Source: Oscheius tipulae (lineage: Eukaryota; Nematoda; Chromadorea; Rhabditida; Rhabditidae). From it: a stretch of 64,000 nucleotides of DNA. Numbering within the stretch: position 1 is the first letter of the stretch; each line of letters opens with the position of its first letter. The position numbers were made by a program, and so were the translations under genes. The notes under the pieces were generated by a model. The model worked only from the letters and a program-made list of their open reading frames with translations, was not told where the DNA came from and ran no database searches. Positions 54,278-64,000 of the stretch are shown here, in pieces. The stretch lies in NCBI GenBank assembly GCA_037178975.1, contig JASJZH010000004.1:5332001-5396000 (forward strand). Reading direction: 5' to 3'.

Positions 54278-56489
54278 TTATTCAGTTTTTGTTAATTGTT
54301 GAGTCCAAGCTTCTTCGACCTCTTTCATGACTCGCAGACAGACTTCTTCTTCAAACGGAAGAGCAGCAATTTGTACAGAACAGGGCAGTCCAACACTCGT
54401 TAGGTTGGAGTCTTTCTGGATTCGCAGAGCAAGATTGTAGCCTGGGAATTGTTCAGGGAAGGAAAAAGATAATTACCCACCACAAGGAAACTCTTTTTCA
54501 TCCATCAACAGTCGGTCATCGTCATGTGTGACCCGTCCAGCGGGCACGACTCCAGCAGGAAAGTCTACGAGATTGAAGAAACCTGTAGCAAAGGCAGCAA
54601 TTGAGAGTTTCGATGGGTACTCGTGAGGAACAGGAGCCACAGGGAATGCTGGACATACAAGTGCGTCCAGACCCAAGCTCTGCCAGTAGTCAATGAACTG
54701 AAGGGGATATAATGGAGAGCAATGCCCTTCTTACCTTCAAACGGTACTCATCACACATTTCTTGTGTGTATCGGAGGTCAGGAAGGTCCGAAACATATGC
54801 TCGACAGATCAAAGCCAACTGGGGGCTGAGTCTTGCGACCAAGTGAGAAACCATCCAGCGGAGACAACGCGGGACTTTCAAAAGAGTTGCAAATTGTCTT
54901 AAATAGATATCCACGATGTCATTGTCATATAAAGCTCGATAGTAGGCTCCTCCGTCCGGCATCAGCAGCTAAAATCTTGAATGAACGCCTTCCATATCGC
55001 ACTCACTTTATAGAAGAGGGTAGCAGCTTCGTCGATGTCAGGGATCTCAAACTTGACCAAGGTGTGTCCCTTTGACTTTAGCTTCTCGACAGTTTCAAGA
55101 ACAGCTCGTTTCATCGAAGGCACGGGGGCACAGAAACCGTCGCTGTCGAAATAACCAATTCGTAGCGGTCTCGTATCGCGGAGAGTCTACGAATAGAGTA
55201 CAAGTAAGTTTGAAAAGCTACCTGTTCATTCAACGGAAGCAGAGGAGAGAGTGGAGTAATCTTTCGGTATTCTTGTTTTCCTACAGTCATCTTCAGCAGA
55301 CTGATCTGTTCGTCGACAGTTTTAGTGAAGTAACCAAAACTGAGCCCGATTCTTCCTCTGCCCGGTACGCCACCATGCGAACCAGACACAACGAAACGAT
55401 CTGATTGGAATAATATTTAAAAAGGGGATGAAATGACTTACCCTGAGTTGGTTTCAAAGCCACCACGCCGCAAAATGAGGCCGGAATTCTTAAACTTCCG
55501 GCCAGATCACTTCCAATTCCAAAAGGAGAGCCGCCTCCTGCTAACAGAGCTGCTTCCCCACCACTCGAACCTCCTGGAGATCTCAAGAGATCGTGTGGAT
55601 TTTTGGTGGTTCCGTAGACTGAGTTGGAACAGACGAAAGAAAGAAGTCCTTGTGGAACATTGGTCAGAACGAATGGTACCTAAAGATTTAGGTCAACAGG
55701 AAGAAATAATTGATACATACGCCTCCCAGCGCCTTGAGAAAAGTCACGAAGGTACATTCATCTTCTAAAGGCTGTTCCAACCATTTTGCTAAACCGACGC
55801 AGCAGTCGTAGCCTCTCATCTAAAACTTAAACAGCTCCAAAAATACGTAGGAATCTTACGTGGAAATTGCTTTTGACACTGAAAGGAACGCCGTAGAGTG
55901 GAGGCTTGTTCGGCTTCCCGTGCCATTCTTCATCAGCATCTTTGGCTGTATCGAAGGCCTGGAGTACGTTTGAATTTGATTTGAAATGGTTTTACCTCCT
56001 TGATGACTTCGGTACAGCAGTTCAAACGGTCATGTACCTGAAGCATTTTCCAAACATACGCCTCTAGAACTTGGACAGCCGTGTAGTTGTCCGATTGGAG
56101 TGCATCTGTAAAATGTCATGAAACCATTCGAAACTCGAACCTCTTAACTCGAAAAGGGGAAGGTCGGTGATTTCTTTGTACTTGCCCAACTTGTTCTCAT
56201 CCATCGTCTCGGACATCTGACGCCATTCGGCGAATCCGTCTTGTCTCTTCTTTTCCGAGCGTTGAATGGCTTTACGACAGGTGGCAGTTGATCCCCATAA
56301 CTGAAAGAAACATTAAAAAACGTTCAAAAGAGTTTGGGGGACTAGTGAAATGGGAGTGTTTAGACAGGAAAGACCTACTCTCCAGAGGACGAATTTAATG
56401 AATCCGTACAGGATTGCAAGAACCCATAGAAGAGAGAAAGTGGCCAAAAAGAGTTCAGAAGTCAAGAAGTCACTCACCGAATTGCCCAT
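54278..56489 (-). CDS. Fatty-acid amide hydrolase (amidase-signature family)
   Basis: A membrane anchor opens the protein ([10 protein letters not shown] then [18 protein letters not shown]). The amidase core has [12 protein letters not shown] with the catalytic Lys, [20 protein letters not shown] with the cis-Ser, and [20 protein letters not shown] with the Ser nucleophile, followed by ALKPTQG. The C-terminal part includes [16 protein letters not shown] and [14 protein letters not shown], ending WTQQLTKTE. About nine short introns are present. FAAH hydrolyses N-acylethanolamines such as anandamide at intracellular membranes; worms have several paralogs, and which one this is cannot be told. 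Confidence 0.93.
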
Positions 56490-58106
56490 TTTCAGAATCT
56501 TTTGAAGCTGAACTAACGGTTCGAAAAGCTTGGAAAATGACAAATAAGCATTGAATCAACAGGCGACGCAATAAACAAGCACAGCCAATAAAAAAATTTA
56601 TTGATTTTCAACAAAATAGGATACCTTGAACTGTTCCATCACGCGAGGGGGAAGTCTAGAGCGTTTTGTTGTTCTCTAAACAGCCAGATCCTTCGTGCAT
56701 TGTCGAAAAACCGGTTCTCGGCGGCAATTTGGATATTCCGACACGAAGACGAAGAGATAAAGACGCAAAGGGAATTCACGGCGTGTTATGCGCGTCGCCA
56801 CTTTTTCAAACTGGGTGCTAATGCCGCTCGTTACCTTAATTACAGTATCCTACAGAAAACCTGGTTTAAACCGTATATTCTACATTAAACTAAAAGCAGC
56901 TAGAGAACTAAATTTGAATTTTCGCCCCCGAAATAGGAATATGGCGCGAGAAAAATTGGCGACGCCTTTTGCATGGGCATAACACGCCGTGAATTACGTT
57001 ATCAATCATTCCATTTCACAAACATTGAGTCAGATTGAAAGATGGAGGATTCGGTGACCGTTTGAGTTAAAAATAAGAAGTTTGCAAAAGGGAGAAAGAA
57101 AACGAACAAATAAACAAAAATAATCGGAACGACTCAGAGTATTTACGCGGTTAATCAGGTTGCCAGGTAAGAGAGTCGCGGAAACTGCAAGGTGGCCGGC
57201 TATCGGAGAGGTCACGGGAGTTCTTTGCAGGGACAACACGCGAAACATGGAAGATGAAACATCGGTAGAGACAAGGATTGATTGAGCTATCCTTTCCATC
57301 AAGAGCTACTTTAATCATTTCAAAGGATTTCCCACGAGCGTAGTTCGACATAAGACCGGAACAGAGTATTGGAGAATTCAGCTGCCAGACCTTTCGGACA
57401 GGACAGAAGTCGGTTATTTTATTAGCGCTAGCTCTCTTGGAAATCGCTCTTTACAGAGGATTTCTTGAATCCCAGCGAATTTCGCCTTGGCTGATCCAGA
57501 GTTGACAGAATTACTTTTCAGCCCACTAGGGGTTGTCTTTCCATCAGATTTTGCGGTTTGTTTGATATAGAGTCTATCAAATCAGTCAGCTACAGAATTT
57601 AGTGTTCGAGTTACTTGAACCCCTTTTTTCATTGTGTTAATCATAAAGAACATAAACGTCAATCATTTTCCTAATTTATGGCGAAAAGGATAATGCTCCA
57701 CTTTCCTACACTGACCTTTTCTTTATGTTCCTAAGACTAGGCTCTTTTATTGACCCAGTTGCAAATAATAAGAAAGGTTCAAATCAGGTTGGTATTCCGA
57801 CTTTTGACGCATTGATTTCCTGGTCCAATTTTTGCTTCGTCAAATCATCTGCACAAAATGAGTTGGCAAAACGGCTTTTCCTACTTCCACAAAACCCAAT
57901 AAACAATTGATGTATATCGCTTGTGCCTGTGTTTGTTAGTTACCGTTATAAATCTCTATGCAGCTGATTAGCCGTACAGTTTCCACCTGCCATGACTCGT
58001 AGATTGCCATGGTAATTCACTGACTCCCACAGATGCATCCAACATCTTGCACTCACACGTTCAAAGAACTCTGCACCCACTACTAACCTCTCCCAACAAA
58101 CGTTAG
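56490..58106. other. Gene-free region between FAAH and an Srg-like receptor
   Basis: AT-rich sequence with no chained coding exons and no RNA gene recognised. It presumably holds the two divergent promoters. Confidence 0.5.
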
Positions 58107-59426
58107 ATGTCGATAGCCGATGTCCCAACTTGGGAATGGTGCTGGATTGCCTTCAGTCTCTTCTCCTCCGTCGTCCATTGTTTCGTTCTCATCACGATTC
58201 TCCTCTCTAAACAGAGTTCTACGAACAGTGTCCTGAAAGGACCGTTCTTCACTCTCGTCGTGATCCAAGGAATACATGAGCTGCTTGAAGTTGCGACAGT
58301 GAATGGCTTCAACCGAGCACGCAAGTATCGCATCATCGAGTACGCAATCGAAAAGGACAACAACGTTGTCGAGCTCCAATGGTATTGGTTTATCTTTTTG
58401 AAAAACATTCTTTACATGGGACATCTTCTCATAGCAGCTAACAGGTAGAAAGAATGAATCCTCGTGTGCAACTTACATCTTCAGACTGTCGGCGCTGTTG
58501 ATGAGGGGAGTGAGCAAATATGACAGAGTGAGTTTCTTATCCAACTCCAAATGATCTCTAAAACCTTTTGCAAAATTTAATTCAAAACAAGTTCTCGACG
58601 CCGTGAGATAATTGACAAGAAAAATTGAAATGTTGCAGCCAAAGAGTGTTTCGTACTAATCGCTAAAATTATCCAATTTCAATCATAGTACTTTCCATCT
58701 ATTTTAGGATTGTAAATTCAAAGGACCAAATTTAAGGTGTGGTGCACAAAGAATATCTTGATGATGGTCGGAGTCTTTTACCTGATTTCCATCGTGCTCC
58801 GACTCGTCATATTCGAATCCAATATCTCTTTCACGACTTATATCTTTAACGGAACTGATATCTTTACTTTTGAACAGAAGTCTTATGAATTCACTGTGGG
58901 TTTCCGCTATTTTCGTGTCAGCGCTCATCAGTTCGAGAACAGTTCGGATATCTGTCTCAGTACCGGGTCAGCCCTTATTTGTGCCATCATTTATACTTCC
59001 TGTTTTGTGATTTCGCGTAAAAATGGATTCAGTCGGTTGTCTGCCGATGTCAGGGTAGGGCTAATGGGAAATAGCTGACCAGATTTCTTGTAGAGACAAG
59101 AAAGAACTCTTCTGAAATGCGGTGTTGCAACTTTTATTATGATGATACCCACTTCTTTTCGGTCAGGAATAGAACTGTATTCTCAGCTTGGGAGAAAGGA
59201 CCAAGAACTGATGGACTTCATCACCAAATGGAAGTAAGCCTAGTTTCTATTTCAGTCACTATCCTATTTTAGTATGCTACCCGCAGAGGCCATGTGTGTC
59301 TTCCAGCCTTGGCTTCTTCTGCTGACGTGTACAGCTCTTCGTCGTGCCATCTTCAAACAAGAGACTACTGTTTCCGAGATGTCTAATTCACATCAGCATT
59401 TTAAAATTTCTGTTGCCCATAACTAG
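58107..59426 (+). CDS. Srg/Srv-like seven-transmembrane chemoreceptor
   Basis: The ATG follows ACGTTAG. TM1 is WCWIAFSLFSSVVHCFVLIT, TM2 is GPFFTLVVIQGIHELLEVA, TM3 ends LLIAANRLSALLMRG (NR motif), TM4 is MMVGVFYLISIVLRLVIF, TM5 is ALICAIIYTSCFVIS, TM6 is CGVATFIMMIPTSF and TM7 is CVFQPWLLLLTCTALRRA. The order and the NRLSA and QPW..LLT motifs match the other receptor at 52217. One intron (about 58527-58709) is longer than usual. The tail ends QHFKISVAHN before TAG at 59424. Confidence 0.75.
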
Positions 59427-59490
59427 ATCGAAAGATCTAGGCTCTTGGAGCAAATGTTCAATGAGAATCGTAAATGATTCATTCGGCCGT

Positions 59491-59712
59491 CTACTTTCCA
59501 GGAGGAAGGGTCGTCAAGTGATGTCCGTGATGGTGAGGAAAGCCAGTTCCGCTCGGGAAGTGTCGAGGTTTTCCACTAAACTCAGGTCGACCAGTAGGAC
59601 GCTGTAAACCGGGAAATGCATGATAATGACGAAATACTGCTGTGGTTTTCCTGGCGAGAGCAGAGCTAAATGTCAGAGCAAAGATGAAGAGAAAGAGGAA
59701 GAGAGAACGCAT
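59491..59712 (-). CDS. Short secreted His/Gly/Pro-rich peptide
   Basis: MRSLFLFLFIFALTFSSALA is a classic signal peptide. The mature part is about 53 residues, basic, with RPTGRPEFSGKPRHFP and a His-rich GFPHHHGHH. A 36-nt GTATTT..TTACAG segment could be an intron. The signal peptide and FSGKP motif are shared with the gene at 60239. The composition is compatible with an antimicrobial or neuropeptide-like precursor; no function is shown. Confidence 0.6.
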   Translation of the reverse strand: MRSLFLFLFIFALTFSSALARKTTAVFRHYHAFPGLQRPTGRPEFSGKPRHFPSGTGFPHHHGHHLTTLPPGK

Positions 59713-60238
59713 TTTGTTGAGTTGAGTGCTTGAATTAGAGCTCTTTATTTTAGAAGGATAGATCTGAATCAACTAGTTGATCTCAGAATGGAATGACTAC
59801 AATTATATTTGGGAAATCGGTGACGCACGGACAAAGTGAGCGATCAGCACCACTAGGCATTCTTTTGATGACCCATTCTAGCCGCAAACTTTATAGGGAA
59901 ACTAGAAGATTGTTCGCAGTTTTCACATTTTTGTCAGGTCTTCTTCGGAGTATCGAATATTGGTTTGTAAAGACTATTTTGAGATGTCAACGTCTATTGT
60001 AATCTTTTGCAAAAGGTTGTTTTCGACTATAATGCATCCTCAGTCAACCGTACAACAGCATTCGAGAGTGCGCATAAACGATATGGAAGTACTATTTTAG
60101 TCGTGTGGCTCGGTCAGTTTGATGTGGATCAGCCCTAGATATAAACAACATAACAACCTTTGAGGAAGAACCAGTTTTCACAAACAAACTGCCTATAAAA
60201 TGAACACGGAACTCAGGCTGTATTCACAGATTCTCAGC
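59713..60238. other. Shared divergent promoter of the two secreted-peptide genes
   Basis: About 525 bp separate the starts of two divergently transcribed peptide genes. TATAAA occurs at 60194-60199, 40 bp before the plus-strand start. No other feature is seen. Confidence 0.4.
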
Positions 60239-60489
60239 ATGCGTTCTCTTTTCATTCTCTTCTTCACTGCTCTTCTCGTCTTCCCTGCTGTTTTCGCCAC
60301 TGAAGATAGCCATAATGATCGCGGAAACCATCGAATGCGTACGAGCATCCCTTTGTCTAGTACAGGTTTAAGAGTTCAGGTCGTTTCTCTGGAGCACCGG
60401 ACTTTAGCGGAAAACCTCCCGGCGGTTGGTCTCCAGCACCGGGAATGGCACCTCGACTTCATTCAACTCCCTCTCCAACTGCACAGTAA
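60239..60489 (+). CDS. Short secreted Pro/Gly-rich peptide, paralog of the gene at 59491
   Basis: Exons 60239-60338 and 60380-60489 join across a 41-nt intron to give 69 residues. The signal peptide is MRSLFILFFTALLVFPAVFA; the mature part has RGNHRMRRRFSGAPDFSGKP followed by PGGWSPAPGM, then TAQ and TAA. AATAAA lies at 60503-60508. The start follows GATTCTCAG; an in-frame ATG at 60200 is a weaker choice. It is the paralog of the minus-strand peptide gene. Confidence 0.6.
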
Positions 60490-60638
60490 TCTTATTTCCT
60501 GCAATAAATTTATCGCTTTAATTCTGAGCCAAAGGCAAAACTGAAACAAATAATGTTAGTCAAGCAATTTTAACTCTTACTAATTGTCTTCCGGTATGAT
60601 CTAACAAAGCTTGTTTAACAAACTATTTATTACCAGAA

Positions 60639-63600
60639 TTAGCGTCCAAACTGTGAAAGTAGGAACACAAGTCTTTCCGTGATTCTCTCTTTTGGGAATG
60701 GCAACTCCGGCAGAAGAGATTCGACAACAGCGTCTTCGTCTTCCTCTTCGACCGAATTGTAGGCAGAAATGATTTTCAGATCGTATTCCTTTGTCCATTT
60801 CGGCTCGATTTCCTGTTTTTCATTAGGGACTTCTACAAAAGAGGCTACCTTGACAGGACTGACTTTCTTAGCAATCGGTGCCTTCTTCTGCTGGATCCGA
60901 GAGTGAGGGGCCCTCCCGACTGGAGTGGCAAACTTCGCCTTCTCGACTTCTGCCATCACATACGTGTTTCCGTTGTTAACGTACAGATTTCCATTGTGGA
61001 TCTGTACCAAAGTTGTTTATAGGGTGGAATCCTAAACCTACATGAACCTTGTTTCTTCTTTTCGATGGCACCGGACCAAGAACTCGATTGACATCGACGA
61101 ATTCAACTTTGTTATTGATGCTTGACCCAGCTGTCATATCCAAAAACTCTATCTGTGCGTCTTCCGCTCTGAAAATGTCTCTTTGAGTATCGATGACTAG
61201 GATATGAACTTATTATCGCATTCAGCAGGCAGTTTCTCCTTTATAAACCTCCACAAAGGCGGAGCGTCGATGAGCAAAGTCTTTATTTTGCTACAGAACG
61301 CATCAGCTGTGAGATCTTGCGAAGAAACTGAAACGGATACTTCAAAAGACGTTGTAAAGGTACCTACAGGCCTGAATGAGTTTAAAGAGAAGTTTAGAAG
61401 ATTTACTGCTTTTGTATTTGGCCCTCATCGTGTACGCCTGTCAACTTTCTCATTAACAGCACAAAAATTCAGACAAACTCACATCTACAGCCATGATAAT
61501 ATCTAGTGCTTCCTTATAAGCCTTTCTCATTGGATTGGCGTACATTTGCAAAGGAAGTTGCGACTCGGGAAAGAGACAGGCGATTAGACACGAGATCTCG
61601 GGGAAATCCATGTTTAGAAGCTGGTTTACTTCCATAATTATCTAGAATATAAAGTGTGTTCAAAGAAGATGTGCTCATGCCTGTGTAGGACTATTCAATT
61701 GTCTGAAGACTTCTTGAACCTGGTTGTACAGATCCCTTCGTAATAGAAGACGTTTTCTGATGTCGTTGAAGATGTGACGACACAGAATCTGTTCCTGTCG
61801 TCGGCGGTATTCCGGGTCCTCCATTCCTTCCAATCCATCTTGCGCCATTTCGGTTCGAGTTCTTTTTCTCCATTTCCTTGTTGGTGAACTCGGAATCACT
61901 TCCTTTGTTGAAGATGTACTAGAGTTCTTAAAACAACCAGTTAATGAGCAAGCAACATCGGTACCACTGCAGATGTCGAAGGTTCCTCAATATTGGTTTC
62001 ATACTGAAGACTGTTCTCGACAAATGACTGAACCTTTTCTTCTGCAGTCGGTGATTTCGCTAGATTGCTGAAGTCGGTCGGGAACAGATTTCTTCTCATC
62101 GTGACCTTCGAGAAAAGAGCTTTGGCCTTTACAGTATCTGCCCGCAGCAAAGTCGGACTGTGAGTGACGTTGTCGTCTCTGGGAGTTCTTGGAGGAGACA
62201 TCTGATGGAATTCTTGAAAGAAATCAACGGTCTTACTCTAGAACATGTTCTTTGTGGTGTGAGAGTCAGATCATCGATGCTATTCGATTCGTCAGAGAGA
62301 TCAGCAGGAGTGTGAACTCCTGGTGTCAACGGAATGAAAGTATTCTATAGAGGTCAGAGAAATATAAACTATGTGTACACTTACAGAGCATTCAGTGTTA
62401 ACTTCCAATGGAATCAACAAAGGCATATCTCTCGATAACTCTTGAAATTCGAATGTGCTCGACTTTTCTTTCTTTGCTGGTGGAGCTGGCTGTGCATGTT
62501 TCTGAAGAAGTACATTTCATAGACAGTATAACTCAAAGAGACCTTGGGCGAATTACTGTCTTCCGATTCGCTGCTACTAACGTACAGTTGATTCCTTAAC
62601 TGTTCCATTTTTTTCTTCTTGCTCGGGCTTGTCTCCTTCATAACAGGTCTTCTCTTTCTGACAATTGGAATGAACTTGGTCGGGTTGCTCTGCTTTCGTC
62701 TACTGTTTTTTGATGGAGATTCCGGCTCGATCTGAATATGGACATATCGATCTTTGTTAATTTTCATACAGTTTCTTTTAGAGGACTTGATTCGTGATCC
62801 TTCCTCTCACCGTACTGCTCTTCTTCACAAACAGCCGTCTTCTGAACAATTTAAAATATGATAAAGAAACAAGCTAAAAACGAAAGTATAGAGCGGAAAC
62901 CACCAAATTACCACAAAGAAAGCACGGGTTTATTGAAAAAAAAATTACCTCTGGTGTCCGGGCGACATCCAGCTCGTCTTCACTCAATGCCTCAATGTCC
63001 ACAAAAGCTTCAGAGTCCGGGACTGATGCCTGTAAAAAATTGGTGCAAAAGTTGGCTCCACTAACGGGTGGAGGAGGACCCGCTTCTTCGTGTACAAGTG
63101 GTGTTTGGCATACTGAGGTCGATGCAGTTAAATTTTCAGCAAGCAGAGGCTCTTGGAGTTGCTGATCAAGAGAGGGAGATTCCATGATGACCAGTTGTTT
63201 TCCAGCGAGATTAATCGGCTGCAACGCTCCAGCTTCATCGCGAATGAAGATTGTCATGTTGTTTGGTACAATCATCTTCTTACTGCCAGGCGACATCTGC
63301 AACTACTCGATGAGTAGATAGACAGATGAATCACGAACTATTGCAACTGGGAACGAATTCCCTTGATCCGTGATTCCTATGTCCGAAGGAAGGCGAACAG
63401 GACTGACTGTTCTCAACCAGCTGGACTCATTTCCTACATGTTCGAGATAACCGCCATTCAATCGGAATTGCGAGCAGAAACTCTGAAATTGGATTTCACA
63501 CAGGACATAGTTGAAATCGCTACCTCGTACCAACATGGTTTCAACTCGTTCGGCCAAAAGGCCATAGTCGTTGAGCACCTGTACAGTGCCTCATTTTCTA

Positions 63601-64000
63601 CTTTTACCAGTGGGTTGCTGTCTTGCGCGTTCTAGAGAAAGAGACATAATTACGAAAAAATATGTTTACCAATATCATCTTCTGTAGTGGATTTGCAAAG
63701 GGAGCCTTGCGTAAATTGGCTAGATGATCGCCAATTTGCCCGGGAGTCCTCGTCGGGAGAAGGTTTCGATGGATCTGGTAGTAGCGCCCTTCGTTGTTGG
63801 CGAAACTGCTGTTGTTCACATAGCCGAACTGGACGAGACCCAGAAGTAGAAGAGTGTCCTCTATGTTAGTCCATGTCGGTCGTGGCTTTTTGGAATGTGG
63901 TTGAACAAATGGAATGAGACTGGGATAGAGAAGTGCTTTGCTTCGGGACATGGCCAGGCATGCCTCTGGACGCGGGAAGTAGCCTCAAATAAGCCTTTTA
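60639..64000 (-). CDS. gon-4: GON-4 / GON4L-type nuclear protein, 5' end cut by the window
   Basis: The 5'-most exon in view reads YFPRPEACLAMSRSKALLYP, then SLIPFVQPHSKKPRPTWTNI, a SANT/Myb-type helix EDTLLLLGLVQFG, and TRTPGQIGDHLANLRKAPFA. The middle exons are Ser/Glu/Lys-rich and disordered with basic patches (NSRRKQSNPTKFIPIVRKRR). The C-terminus has a second SANT-like WTKEYDLKIISAYNSVEEED and LLSQFGR before TAA. This two-ended SANT layout with a long acidic/basic middle fits GON-4, a nuclear regulator of the gonadal cell cycle. The start is outside the window, because TGA precedes the acceptor at the edge. Confidence 0.75.

Noticed and set aside
56601-56982. Plus-strand frames next to the FAAH promoter
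   Set aside because: No homology-like motifs and no splice structure; treated as intergenic.

Overview
The window reads as nuclear DNA of a free-living rhabditid nematode (Caenorhabditis/Oscheius grade). Most introns are 36-60 nt with a TTTCAG-type acceptor, initiator ATGs often sit directly behind an acceptor-like AG (as in spliced-leader trans-splicing), and the genes have their closest recognisable relatives in worms: a Gemin3/MEL-46 helicase, SPAT-1/Bora, UNC-43 CaMKII, an ephrin, GON-4, Sre and Srg-like chemoreceptors. No bacterial or viral region was seen.

Layout. 1-4 kb: end of a secreted Cys-rich gene, tfg-1, a Tc3-like transposon relic and a possible small two-exon gene. 4.5-9.6 kb (-): mel-46 followed 187 bp later by map-2, an operon-like pair. 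10-11.6 kb (+): spat-1 then TRMT112, also operon-like. 11.8-19.6 kb: a GNAT-like mitochondrial candidate, two unrecognised genes, a BTBD6-type BTB-BACK-PHR gene whose 962-nt intron holds an antisense decayed amidinotransferase/DDAH-like gene, a BOD1/Shg1-like gene, a TMEM272-like four-pass protein and a single-pass coiled-coil protein. 20-28.5 kb (-): unc-43 (CaMKII), the largest gene, with several alternative exons. 32.7-39.3 kb: an S28 serine peptidase and a GPI-anchored ephrin with a 3-kb first intron. 42.7-49.3 kb: a nuclear-receptor ligand-domain relic, a membrane-anchored AADC-type decarboxylase, an Sre chemoreceptor and its decayed tandem copy. 49.5-56.5 kb: a cathepsin-D-like protease, Helitron-type relics and inverted repeats around an Srg-like receptor, and a fatty-acid amide hydrolase. 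58-64 kb: another Srg-like receptor, two divergent short secreted-peptide genes and the 3' part of gon-4.

The strongest candidates for something new are in unc-43: (i) a second 73-nt exon for the catalytic loop, equal in length and phase to the canonical one, giving HRDMK instead of HRDLK; (ii) an alternative first exon encoding a hydrophobic anchor that would splice in frame to the linker and hub, resembling vertebrate alphaKAP; and (iii) two further alternative starts. Also notable are the nested antisense pseudogene and the Helitron-linked inverted repeats. Exon structures were derived by eye from splice signals and frame; no search or alignment was run.
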